From NCBI GenBank assembly GCA_937889545.1, contig CALAOT010000053.1:1-46392 (forward strand): DNA of 46,392 bases, written 5' to 3'. Positions 23,698 through 31,575 of this stretch are shown here, piece after piece. Under the pieces are notes generated by a model that was not told the origin of the DNA, did not search any database, and saw nothing but the letters and a program-made list of their open reading frames with translations. The position numbers and the translations under genes are program-made. The stretch comes from an uncultured Opitutaceae bacterium (GTDB lineage Bacteria; Verrucomicrobiota; Verrucomicrobiia; Opitutales; Opitutaceae). The stretch's first letter is position 1; every line of letters starts with the position of its first letter.

Positions 23698-24330
23698 CTA
23701 GAACAACGGTGCCGTTCCACCTATCCCGGTCCCCGCGAACGCCGGGGCGTAGCCCGGTGCCGGAAGCTTGATCCCGGCTCCGGTGATGGACGGCGAATAG
23801 CCCAGCCCAGCCAGCGCATTCAGCGACGTGACATGCTGAAGCAGGTATCCAAGGCTCGGGATGTCGTCGGCCGGCGCCACGGCGAGGGTCACCTGGACGG
23901 CAACCTGGATGGGCGACAGATTCGGGTCAAAGAGGCTCTCGACGATATTGAGCCCGGTCACCAGCACCGGGAGGATCCTGTTCGGCCCCCAGACAAAAAG
24001 GGTGACCGGAATCAGGCCCGGAAGGGGCGGATACATGAGAAGCTCAATCGCCGAGAGCACCGGGTAGACTCCCGTGGAGGCCGCCTGCGCGCTCCCCTGC
24101 CCGAGCGCGTCCAAGGCGTCGAGCGTGAGGGTGAACACGATCGTTTCCTGCGGGCTTCCCGTGGCCGGGTTCGGCTTGCCTATGGTGACTGACGGGGGGC
24201 TGGGCAGGATCGTGCGGCTCAGCGTCTCCGGATTATAGGGGAAGATGATGATCTTGGGGCTTGCCGCCGCCGTATCATAGCGGACGAAGGCCCCCTTGAG
24301 GATTCTCGGCGATCCTGGAAAACCCGGCAT
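23698..24330 (-). CDS. Contractile injection system hub/baseplate-type protein (Afp7/Pvc7 N-domain-like)
   Basis: 210 residues. The opening (RILKGAFVRYDTAAASPKI, then IIFPYNPETLSRTI) matches the start of the small tube-initiator/hub proteins of extracellular contractile injection systems, in which a strand-rich domain begins GAxVxxD...xxxFxYNPxxLxR. The middle (ETIVFTLTLDALDAL, and SPIQVAVQVTLAV) is consistent with that fold. There is no LysM motif at the C-terminus, which is instead Gly/Pro/Ala-rich (GAGIKLPAPGYAPAFAGTGIGG). It follows the tube gene by 21 bases on the same strand. No sheath, baseplate wedge, spike, ATPase or terminator protein is in the window, so this is an isolated pair. 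Confidence 0.7.
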   Translation of the reverse strand: MPGFPGSPRILKGAFVRYDTAAASPKIIIFPYNPETLSRTILPSPPSVTIGKPNPATGSPQETIVFTLTLDALDALGQGSAQAASTGVYPVLSAIELLMYPPLPGLIPVTLFVWGPNRILPVLVTGLNIVESLFDPNLSPIQVAVQVTLAVAPADDIPSLGYLLQHVTSLNALAGLGYSPSITGAGIKLPAPGYAPAFAGTGIGGTAPLF

Positions 24331-24351
24331 GGGAGACGGAATTGCGGCCCG

Positions 24352-24879
<528 letters not shown>

Positions 24880-24956
24880 GGGAGCCGACGAGCGGCGCTC
24901 GGTTCTCCCTGCCCGAATCCTTTCGGTCAAGCCGCCTTTTCGGGCGGCGCTAAGGT

Positions 24957-25214
24957 TCAGGCGGTCAGCGCCGGAGCAAACAAGGGCTGCATCATGAAGC
25001 CATGGGCCCGCTCGATCACGCGGGCTGCGGCCGCATCCACGGCTTGCTCGACGACGGGTGTCATCTGCGTTGCCAGCGTGAAGGGGTCCGCCACCTCGAT
25101 CGCGATTATCCAAACGTTGCCCGGCATGGCGACGCCGAGCCGCTTGCCCAGCTCCAGCGTCTCGGCGACGCCGAGGAAATGCGGCGTCGAGATGCGGCGA
25201 CCCGCTCTCACCAT
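24957..25214 (-). pseudogene. C-terminal half of a [NiFe]-hydrogenase maturation protease (HybD/HyaD family)
   Basis: 85 residues. The segment STPHFLGVAETLELGKRLG, followed by MPGNVWIIAIEVAD and MTPVVEQAVDAAAARVIE, lines up with the second half of HybD-type proteases (SPHxLGLADxL, LVGV, LTPxVE), including the metal-binding His. The first half, carrying GxGNxxxxDDGxG and two acidic Ni ligands, is absent; the upstream DNA encodes the release-factor-like gene in another frame. It begins with ATG overlapping that gene's stop (ATGGTGA), so it could still be translated as a short peptide. No hydrogenase structural gene is seen. Probably a gene remnant left by rearrangement. Confidence 0.65.
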
Positions 25215-25603
25215 TCGTCGCCCACCCTGCCGCGCCGCGCCTTGTGTTTCGCGCGGTGCTTCTTCGCCTGGATCATCCGGACCTTCTGGCCGCGGCTCTT
25301 CTGGCGCGTTTGCCGGCGCCCTTTCTCCCGCTCCTGCTCCGCGGAGTCCCGGGCGGCCCGTACCCGGGCCTCGAGCTTGCCGCACAGCTCCAGCCACGCC
25401 CGTTCCCTGTTTGCAGACTGCGATCGCTCCGCCTGGCAGCGCACCTCGATCCCCGAGGGCCGGTGGCGCAGCCACACGGTGGACGACGTCTTGTTGATCT
25501 TCTGCCCGCCCGGGCCGCCTCCGCGGATGAAACGCTCCTCGACGTCGGAGACCGGCACCCCCAGCGCGTGGAGTTTGGATTGGATGAGCGTCGGCATTGG
25601 CAT
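25208..25603 (-). CDS. Release-factor-like protein with GGQ motif (ArfB/RF-homology type)
   Basis: 131 residues, the size of ribosome-rescue factors that hydrolyse peptidyl-tRNA on stalled ribosomes. The catalytic loop is present as RGGGPGGQKINKTSS (about residues 27-41). A basic, helical C-terminal tail follows (KGRRQTRQKSRGQKVR, then KKHRAKHKARR), as in ArfB and C12orf65-type factors; it would enter the empty mRNA channel. No stop-codon recognition domain is present. ATG 25603 is used; ATG 25597 two codons on is equally possible. The gene is 211 bases downstream of the FloA cluster on the same strand, and its stop overlaps the hydrogenase protease remnant. Confidence 0.88.
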   Translation of the reverse strand: MPMPTLIQSKLHALGVPVSDVEERFIRGGGPGGQKINKTSSTVWLRHRPSGIEVRCQAERSQSANRERAWLELCGKLEARVRAARDSAEQEREKGRRQTRQKSRGQKVRMIQAKKHRAKHKARRGRVGDEW

Positions 25604-25814
25604 CGGCGTGCCCGTTACTCTCACAGATATTCCCGCCGGGTCGACAAGCCAATCCCATCCCCCCTGCCCTCCCAACCGTTTCGCGTGGCCTCGAGATGCG
25701 CGCGCAAGCGGTGTGGCAGGCGGACGGCCGCCGCCCGCCAGACCGGCTGCAGGCCCTTGGCGATCCTGGCCAATGCGTGCTGATCCCGGGGGCTGCCCTC
25801 GGCGCAATTCGGCC

Positions 25815-26387
25815 CTAGCGGAGCGCGATCGGCGGCCCGAGGATCTCGCGGACGAGAATGGCCCGGCGGACCGTGTCGCGGGACCGGAGCACGTCGAGCC
25901 ACAACGCGCCGGCCGACGGACCCGGCGCCCCTCCCAACAGCGCGCCAGCCGGCGGGAGGCCCGATGGTGCGGTCGCCAGCGGCTGCACCCCGGCAACCCT
26001 CACCGCGGCGGCGGCATCCGCCGCTCCGCGGCTTCCTGCCGGCGCCTCCCCGGCGATGGGGGGCGGCTCGATCGCCATTCGCTCCGCGCGGATGAGCGCA
26101 GGCTGCGGGGCCAACGAGCCCGCGCGCCGCTCGGCTATCTTCCGCAGGATTTCCTCACGCACGCGCCGCGCGCGAAACTCGTCGTCGGGATCCTGCCCGG
26201 CCGGAGGCCCTTGGCCACCGGGCTCCGGCCGCTCTGCCTCCTGGGATCCGCGAGCCCTGTTTGAGGCCGAGGCCCTCGCGCGGGCGATCATTTTAAACAC
26301 CCACACTGCGCCCGCGAACAGGACGAAGAGCAGCTGCGGCTGCGTCAGCAGCCAGTTGCGCGGGTCGGATGCCGCCAGCGGGGGCAT
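25815..26387 (-). CDS. Membrane-anchored protein with conserved ILGPP tail, in the floA operon
   Basis: 190 residues from ATG 26387; a GTG at 26393 overlapping the FloA stop is an alternative. There is one N-terminal membrane helix (LLFVLFAGAVWVFKMIARA), then a charged stretch with DDEFRARRVREEILRKIAERR that looks helical, a low-complexity Ala/Pro/Gly middle, and a distinctive end: SRDTVRRAILVREILGPPIALR. I recall similar ILGPPxALR tails in small proteins of the Planctomycetota/Verrucomicrobiota group, but no function is known to me. Its position directly after floA suggests a partner in membrane microdomains (inference). Confidence 0.75.
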   Translation of the reverse strand: MPPLAASDPRNWLLTQPQLLFVLFAGAVWVFKMIARARASASNRARGSQEAERPEPGGQGPPAGQDPDDEFRARRVREEILRKIAERRAGSLAPQPALIRAERMAIEPPPIAGEAPAGSRGAADAAAAVRVAGVQPLATAPSGLPPAGALLGGAPGPSAGALWLDVLRSRDTVRRAILVREILGPPIALR

Positions 26388-26389
26388 GG

Positions 26390-27394
26390 TCACTTCTTCT
26401 CGCCCGGTTGCGCGATGCTCTGGCGCATCGAAGTGTCGGACTGGATGTTCTCCATCCTGTAGTAGTCCATGACGCCGAGCCGGCCGCTGCGGAAGGCCTC
26501 GGCCATAGCGAGCGGAACCTGTGCCTGCGACTCGACGACCTTGGCCTGCATCTCCTGCACCCTCGCCTTCATCTCCTGCTCGAGCGCCACGGCGGCTGCA
26601 CGACGGATCTCAGCCTGGGCCTGCGCCATGTTCTTGTTGGCCTCTGCCTGCGCGACCTGGAGGCGCGCTCCGATGTTTTCGCCGACGTCGACGTCGGCGA
26701 TGTCGATCGAGAGGATCTCGAAAGCCGAGCCGACATCGAGTCCGCGGGCGAGCACCGTCTTCGAAATGCTGTCGGGCGATTCCAGGACATGCTTGTAGCT
26801 GTCCGCCACGCCGATGGTCGTCACAATGCCCTCGCCGACGCGCGCGATGATCGTCTCCTCCTTTGCCCCGCCGACAAACCGGTCCAGGTGGGTGCGCACG
26901 GTGACCCGCGCCTTCACCTTCACCTGGATCCCGTCCTTCGCCACGCCGTCGATCGTCAGACGCCCGCTCTCGGGGTTGGGGCAGTCGATCACCTTCGGGT
27001 CGACCGAGGTGCGCACCGCCTCGAGGACCGACTTGCCCGAGCCCTTCGTCGCGAGGTCGATGGCGCAGGCGCGGTCCCAGTTGAGCTCTATCCCGGCCTT
27101 CTGGGCGGCGACGATTGCCTGGACGGTGGGGATGACGTTGCCGCCGGCCAGGAAATGCGCCGAGATCTTGTCGGTGGAGAGCGGTATGCCCGCCTTGACG
27201 GCCGTGATGCGCGCCCCGACGACAAGGTTGTACGGCACGCCGCCCAGGCGCATGCCGACGAGGTTGACAATGCTGACAGGCGCGCCGTTGAGCCGGGCCT
27301 TGAGCCAGGTGCCAATGTAGGAAATGAAGATTCCGATGACGACCAGGCCGACGATGAGGAGCGGGATGGCGATGATGAGGGAGATGTCAGGCAT
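26390..27394 (-). CDS. floA: Flotillin-like protein FloA
   Basis: 334 residues, the usual length. An N-terminal hairpin in the membrane ([25 protein letters not shown]) is followed by the SPFH-like domain ([32 protein letters not shown]) and a long helical region rich in Ala/Glu/Gln ([33 protein letters not shown]). The end [19 protein letters not shown] is typical of FloA (YqfA). FloA scaffolds functional membrane microdomains and membrane fluidity. It lies 6 bases downstream of nfeD, and the next gene overlaps its end, so it is part of a tightly packed operon. Confidence 0.95.
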   Translation of the reverse strand: MPDISLIIAIPLLIVGLVVIGIFISYIGTWLKARLNGAPVSIVNLVGMRLGGVPYNLVVGARITAVKAGIPLSTDKISAHFLAGGNVIPTVQAIVAAQKAGIELNWDRACAIDLATKGSGKSVLEAVRTSVDPKVIDCPNPESGRLTIDGVAKDGIQVKVKARVTVRTHLDRFVGGAKEETIIARVGEGIVTTIGVADSYKHVLESPDSISKTVLARGLDVGSAFEILSIDIADVDVGENIGARLQVAQAEANKNMAQAQAEIRRAAAVALEQEMKARVQEMQAKVVESQAQVPLAMAEAFRSGRLGVMDYYRMENIQSDTSMRQSIAQPGEKK

Positions 27395-27400
27395 ATGTGT

Positions 27401-27868
27401 TTATGGTTTGGCTACTATGAGGCGAAAATTGTCCATGCCGATCACGCGCAGGGCCTCACCCCGAGCCACGTGGCCCGTCCGGCAGAATGCCTCGTAACGG
27501 CGCCCGTCGACGAGAACATAACCGCTCGGGGCGAGCGTGGTGTCGGCGGTGGCCGGCCTGCCTATCACCGCGGCGCTGGGGGCGACCGGGGGCTGGCTGC
27601 TCGAGCCCGACGTGGATTCGACGACCAGGCCGCGACCCATGCGCGTCTTCGGCAGGAGCACGAGCTCGGCGTAGATCGCGCCCCCGAGGAGCGCCACGGC
27701 GGCTGCTCCCGCCAATCCGGCCGCGAGGATGCCGAAGTCCCGGTACGCGACGAAGCAGCCTGCCAGCAGAGCCACTCCGCCGACCGCGGCCATGATGAAG
27801 CTCGAGACAAAGACGTCGGCCGCCAAGAGCATGATCCCGACGATGAAGAGGAGCAGGATAGTGGTCAT
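27401..27868 (-). CDS. NfeD-family membrane protein
   Basis: 155 residues. Three hydrophobic helices (ILLLFIVGIMLLAADVFV, AAVGGVALLAGCFVAY, GILAAGLAGAAAVALLGG) are followed by a C-terminal OB-fold domain (ATADTTLAPSGYVLVDGRRYEAFCRTGHVARGEALRVIGMDN), whose phrase LxPxGxVxxxGxxYEA is the family mark. NfeD proteins pair with flotillins or stomatins. The ATG overlaps the stop of the long NfeD gene by 4 bases and the gene ends 6 bases before floA, indicating co-translation. Confidence 0.93.
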   Translation of the reverse strand: MTTILLLFIVGIMLLAADVFVSSFIMAAVGGVALLAGCFVAYRDFGILAAGLAGAAAVALLGGAIYAELVLLPKTRMGRGLVVESTSGSSSQPPVAPSAAVIGRPATADTTLAPSGYVLVDGRRYEAFCRTGHVARGEALRVIGMDNFRLIVAKP

Positions 27869-29448
27869 CCGTTGACGTCCCGATTGTCGGCGGTGTCCCT
27901 CTCGACAACGAGCGCGAAATCGCCCCGCCCAAGAACGACGATCGGCGCCCCGGCGTCGATCGCGCCCACCTTGACCTCGGCCTCGAAGCGCCGGCCGTCG
28001 ATCTCCACCTGCCCGCCGGGCCGCAGGGCCGTGGCCGCGATGCCGCGGCGCCCCACAAGGGTGTCGAGGAGCCCGGCCGTCCCGGGAGCGCCGCCCGCCG
28101 CCTGGGCCGAGCCCCCGACCGTCTCGCTCACCGTGAGCCTGTCCCAGACCCAGCCGCGCGGCAGGAAACGCAGCAGGCACGCGCCGAGGACGACCGCGAT
28201 GCCTATGCCCGAGGCCAGGTTTATCATCGGCTGCACGAACGCGTCGGCCGACCAGGCCACCTGGATCGGCTCCCCGGGCCACAGGTCGGCCATCGCCCAG
28301 AAAAGGGAGCCGAGCATGAGCAGGAATCCGATGACCCCGAGAAAACCGGCGCTGTGGAAGAACAGGATCTCAGCCAGAAGGAGCACGAGCCCGATCGCGA
28401 ACACGATCACCGGCTCGTGCCCCGACAGCCCCGAGACGTAGCTGCTAAGGAATACGACCGTGAGGAGGGCAACGCCGACGGCGATGAACCCGCCAAAACC
28501 CTGCGACTTGAACCCGATGAAAAGCGCGAGGATGCCGAGCCCGAGCATGGCGGGCGCCAGGTGGTTGAGGAACACCGCCAGCGCCTCGGACCATGTCGCC
28601 TGGAGGCGCGTGGCCTTGAACTCGCCGGCGCCGAAGCACCTTGCAAGCAGGTCGTCGAGGTCCCTGGCCTCCCCTGCGCCGAGGAGCGGCTGGGGTGGCG
28701 TCCCGACGGGGTGCATCGCCTCCGTCGCCGTGAGGGACAGCAGGGCCCCCTTCTCCTTGATCGGCTTTCCGTCGATCTTGACCTCCTCGCCGTCGATCCT
28801 GAGCTCCATGTCGGCGTCGATCATCGCGGAGATGACCTCCCCCCTGTGCCCCTTTCCCTGCGAGATCGCCCGCATCCGCACCTTGAGGTAGCTCACGAGC
28901 TTTGCCTTCATCGTCGCGTCGATGTCCTGGCCGGTGCCTTGCACCGGGGCCGCGGCCCCGATGATCCCCTCGGTGGGCGTGGTCACGAACCAGATCTCGT
29001 CGCAGACGGCCGAGATGAACGCTCCCGCAGACATCGCCTCGTTGTCCACGAAGGCGATCGTCCTGCCGGGGAACTTTTTCAGGTCGTTCATCATCTCCAT
29101 CGTGACGTCGATGGCGCCGCCCGGCGTGTTGATGTCCAGGATGACGGCGTCGGCGTGCTCCGCCACGGCCTCCTTGAGGCCGCGCCTGAGGACGAACAGC
29201 CCGGGCTCCGCGATTTCGTCGCGGATCGGAATCACATAGACGCGCCTCGGCGAATGGGACACCCTGGCGTTGACCGCCTCGGATGCCGCGGCCGGAGGGG
29301 GCTCCGCCTGGCGGGCCTGGATGGCGGTCGAGGCAGGGGGCGCCGGCTGGTCCGTCGCCGCCGCCACGTCGGGCGGCATGGCGCCCCACGCGAGCGCCGT
29401 TGCGGCGATCAGGGAGGGGAACCGGAACTCTGGAAAAGCCCACCGCAT
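27865..29448 (-). CDS. NfeD1b: ClpP-like serine protease with membrane and OB-fold domains
   Basis: 527 residues from ATG 29448, with a signal peptide (FPSLIAATALAWGAMPPDVAAA). Residues about 70-230 form a ClpP-like protease: VIPIRDEIAEP, AVILDINTPGG, AFVDNEAMSAGAFIS with candidate nucleophile Ser140, and candidate base Lys181 or Lys183 about 41 residues later, the spacing of the Pyrococcus stomatin-specific protease. Four or five helices follow (from about 300: LAPAMLGLGILALFIGF and on), then an OB-fold with LRPGGQVEIDGRRFEAE. It may cleave the flotillin partner or other membrane proteins. It opens the NfeD1b-NfeD-FloA operon and is divergent from the cyclase. Confidence 0.92.
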   Translation of the reverse strand: MRWAFPEFRFPSLIAATALAWGAMPPDVAAATDQPAPPASTAIQARQAEPPPAAASEAVNARVSHSPRRVYVIPIRDEIAEPGLFVLRRGLKEAVAEHADAVILDINTPGGAIDVTMEMMNDLKKFPGRTIAFVDNEAMSAGAFISAVCDEIWFVTTPTEGIIGAAAPVQGTGQDIDATMKAKLVSYLKVRMRAISQGKGHRGEVISAMIDADMELRIDGEEVKIDGKPIKEKGALLSLTATEAMHPVGTPPQPLLGAGEARDLDDLLARCFGAGEFKATRLQATWSEALAVFLNHLAPAMLGLGILALFIGFKSQGFGGFIAVGVALLTVVFLSSYVSGLSGHEPVIVFAIGLVLLLAEILFFHSAGFLGVIGFLLMLGSLFWAMADLWPGEPIQVAWSADAFVQPMINLASGIGIAVVLGACLLRFLPRGWVWDRLTVSETVGGSAQAAGGAPGTAGLLDTLVGRRGIAATALRPGGQVEIDGRRFEAEVKVGAIDAGAPIVVLGRGDFALVVERDTADNRDVNG

Positions 29449-29644
29449 TGTGATGATCAGCCGTGTGTCTATCGGGGGCGCGGCGTCTGTGCAAGATTGC
29501 TGGAACACCGGAAGTCCATCAGTACGAGGGCCGGCCGGAGCGCCGATGACCCCGGGGGTCCAGCGGGTCGCCTCGCGGCTTGCGGCAACCGCAGCAACAG
29601 CGTTGTGATGGGCCCACGCACCGTCTATCCGGCGGAGTGATCCC

Positions 29645-30982
29645 ATGCCCCCCGACAAGCCCGCGCCAGGCACCAGCCCTGGCCAGCGCACGCTCGCCGC
29701 CATTGTCTTCACCGACGTGGTCAGCTTCAGCGCCCGCATGCATTCCGACGAGGTGGGCACGCTCAGGCTGCTGCAACGCGACTTCGCCGAAATGCGCCGG
29801 CTCTGCGCGGACTTCGAGGGCCAGGTCCTGAAGACGACCGGCGACGGCCTGCTGCTCACGTTCACGAGCGCCGTCCAGGCCGTGGCGTGCGCACTGGCGA
29901 TGCAGCGCCAGTTCGCCGCCGAGGCGAAGGGGCAGCCTTCGCAAGGGGGGGCTCTGCAGCATCGCATCGGCATACACCTCGGCGATGTCCTCGTGCAGGA
30001 CCAGGACGTGATGGGAGACGGAGTGAACATCGCCTCGCGGCTCCAGGCGGAGGCCGAGCCCGGGGGCATCTGCATCTCGCAGACCGTCTACGACGTCGTG
30101 AAGAACAAGCTCGAGATGAAGGTGGTGAGCCTCGGGGCGCGCGACCTGAAGAATATCGCCCAGGCCATGCCGGTTTACCGCCTTCTCCTCGACGCGCAGA
30201 CGCTCGATCCTGCATCCAAAGGCGCTTCCCCTGCCCCGGGGCCCGCGGCATCTCGCCCCCGCCGCTGGGTCCTCGCGGCAGCCGGGGCCGCCGCCGCGCT
30301 GGCCGCCGCTATCGCAACCGTTGTGATTCTCAGCCGCCGCGCACCCGCCAATCCCAGGATTGCAGCGACCGTGCAGCCTCCCGCCGCGCCTGCCGCCCCG
30401 TCAACCGCCCCGGCGCCCCCAGCCCAGGTTGCGGCCGGCGCCGCCGGGAGCGATCTTGCCGACAATCTCGCGAGCGAATACAACAGGCGCAGGGACGTGA
30501 CGCAGCAGCTGCACGCCCTCTACCTGGACAAGTACGATTTCAGCGGCCTGGTGCTGGCGCTTCGCGACAAGGGGGAGAGCCCGTCGGCCCCCCCAAGCGT
30601 GCAGCAGACGCTGCGTGCCGCGGAGCAACTCGTCAGGATGAAGAAGTGGCTCGACCTCGCGCTGGGCCGCTACAGCGCGCAGCATCCCCTGCAGGTGCGC
30701 GACCTTTCGGGCGATTCCGCAAAGGACGTGAGCCTGTATCTCGCCCCGGACGAACGCGTGGTCCTCATGGAGAACGGGGCCCCCAGGCCGCGCGACTGGG
30801 TCGAGCTCAAGCCCGAGGTATTCGGAGCCATCATCGTGAGCGCGGTGCGCGAGGCGAAGGAGCCGCCGCGCGCAGCCCTGTTCGGCGCCCAGGCCTTTGC
30901 CCGGTTCTACGCCCTGCCGTCGATGACCGAGGCTCTGGCCTCGATCAAGGCCCAGCGCCAGAAGAGCGCCCCGCCTAGGTGA
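29645..30982 (+). CDS. Class III adenylate/guanylate cyclase with one membrane helix and a C-terminal unknown domain
   Basis: 445 residues. The catalytic domain is at the N-terminus (about 15-185): IVFTDVVSFSARM with metal Asp24, KTTGDGLLLTF with Asp67 and a Lys consistent with adenine choice, IGIHLGDV, and VMGDGVNIASRLQ with Asn128 and Arg132. A single helix (WVLAAAGAAAALAAAIATVVIL, about 200-222) follows, then an Ala/Pro-rich linker and about 180 residues of unrecognised alpha/beta domain (SLYLAPDERVVLMENG, PEVFGAIIVSAVREAKEPP). The order is the reverse of most sensor cyclases: the catalytic part would be cytoplasmic and the C-terminal part periplasmic. A GGAG lies before ATG. A stable hairpin follows the stop. 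Confidence 0.88.
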   Translation: MPPDKPAPGTSPGQRTLAAIVFTDVVSFSARMHSDEVGTLRLLQRDFAEMRRLCADFEGQVLKTTGDGLLLTFTSAVQAVACALAMQRQFAAEAKGQPSQGGALQHRIGIHLGDVLVQDQDVMGDGVNIASRLQAEAEPGGICISQTVYDVVKNKLEMKVVSLGARDLKNIAQAMPVYRLLLDAQTLDPASKGASPAPGPAASRPRRWVLAAAGAAAALAAAIATVVILSRRAPANPRIAATVQPPAAPAAPSTAPAPPAQVAAGAAGSDLADNLASEYNRRRDVTQQLHALYLDKYDFSGLVLALRDKGESPSAPPSVQQTLRAAEQLVRMKKWLDLALGRYSAQHPLQVRDLSGDSAKDVSLYLAPDERVVLMENGAPRPRDWVELKPEVFGAIIVSAVREAKEPPRAALFGAQAFARFYALPSMTEALASIKAQRQKSAPPR

Positions 30983-30994
30983 CGAGGGTGTCGG

Positions 30995-31012
30995 CGGCCG
31001 AGCTTGCGGCCG
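30995..31012 (+). terminator. Hairpin after the cyclase gene
   Basis: CGGCCG (30995-31000), loop AGCTTG, CGGCCG (31007-31012), beginning 12 bases after the cyclase stop. The stem is all G-C; no U-run follows. Confidence 0.45.
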
Positions 31013-31148
31013 GCATTCCTGTCGGATCCGCGCCCCTCTCGGAGGCGAACAACTGGGATTGCGGGCGCCGGCGAAACCCCCTAGCTCCTGTGAGCCAGGT
31101 TCCCCACACATCGCAGCCAACGAAGGGATTGCCTCCCACAGCCCCGCC

Positions 31149-31496
31149 ATGAACAAAAGACTCCTTCTGCTCCTGTCCGTCGCCTGCCTGATCTGCTTTT
31201 CGGGCCTAGCGTATTCCTCGCTCGCGCAGACAACCCCGCCGCCCACGACGCCGCCCGGCGAACCTGGGGGCCAGCAGAGGCCCCCCAGGGGACGCCATCC
31301 CGCCATCCGCGCCGCGATTGCGGCGCTCGAGCGGGCCAAGGCCGACATGCAGGCGGCGGCCCATGATTTTGGAGGCCACCGGGTGGATGCCATTGCCGCC
31401 TGCGACACGGCGATCGCTCAGCTAAGGCTCGCGCCGCAGTACGCAAACGGCAATCAGCCGAACCAGGGCGAGCCGCCGGCCCCGCCCACCCAGTAA
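31149..31496 (+). CDS. Small secreted protein of unknown function
   Basis: 115 residues from ATG 31149, starting with a signal peptide (MNKRLLLLLSVACLICFSGLAYSSLAQ). A Pro/Gly-rich linker follows (TTPPPTTPPGEPGGQQRPPRG), then a short helical region HPAIRAAIAALERAKADMQ, and HDFGGHRVDAIAACDTAIAQL. The phrase HDFGGHRxxA recurs, as far as I recall, in small periplasmic proteins of unknown role in Acidobacteria and Verrucomicrobia. The tail is Asn/Gln/Pro-rich. It lies between the cyclase and the glycosidase-like gene on the same strand. Confidence 0.75.
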   Translation: MNKRLLLLLSVACLICFSGLAYSSLAQTTPPPTTPPGEPGGQQRPPRGRHPAIRAAIAALERAKADMQAAAHDFGGHRVDAIAACDTAIAQLRLAPQYANGNQPNQGEPPAPPTQ

Positions 31497-31575
31497 GGTG
31501 AGCCTCCTGCCCATTGCGGCGGCCGGGCAAGGGGCCCGGTCGGCCCCAGCCTGAGGAAGGTTCCGCACCCAGCCG

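Noticed and set aside
26369..28441. 690-codon plus-strand frame opposite floA and nfeD
   Set aside because: Strong flotillin and NfeD matches on the minus strand; the plus frame is a composition artefact.
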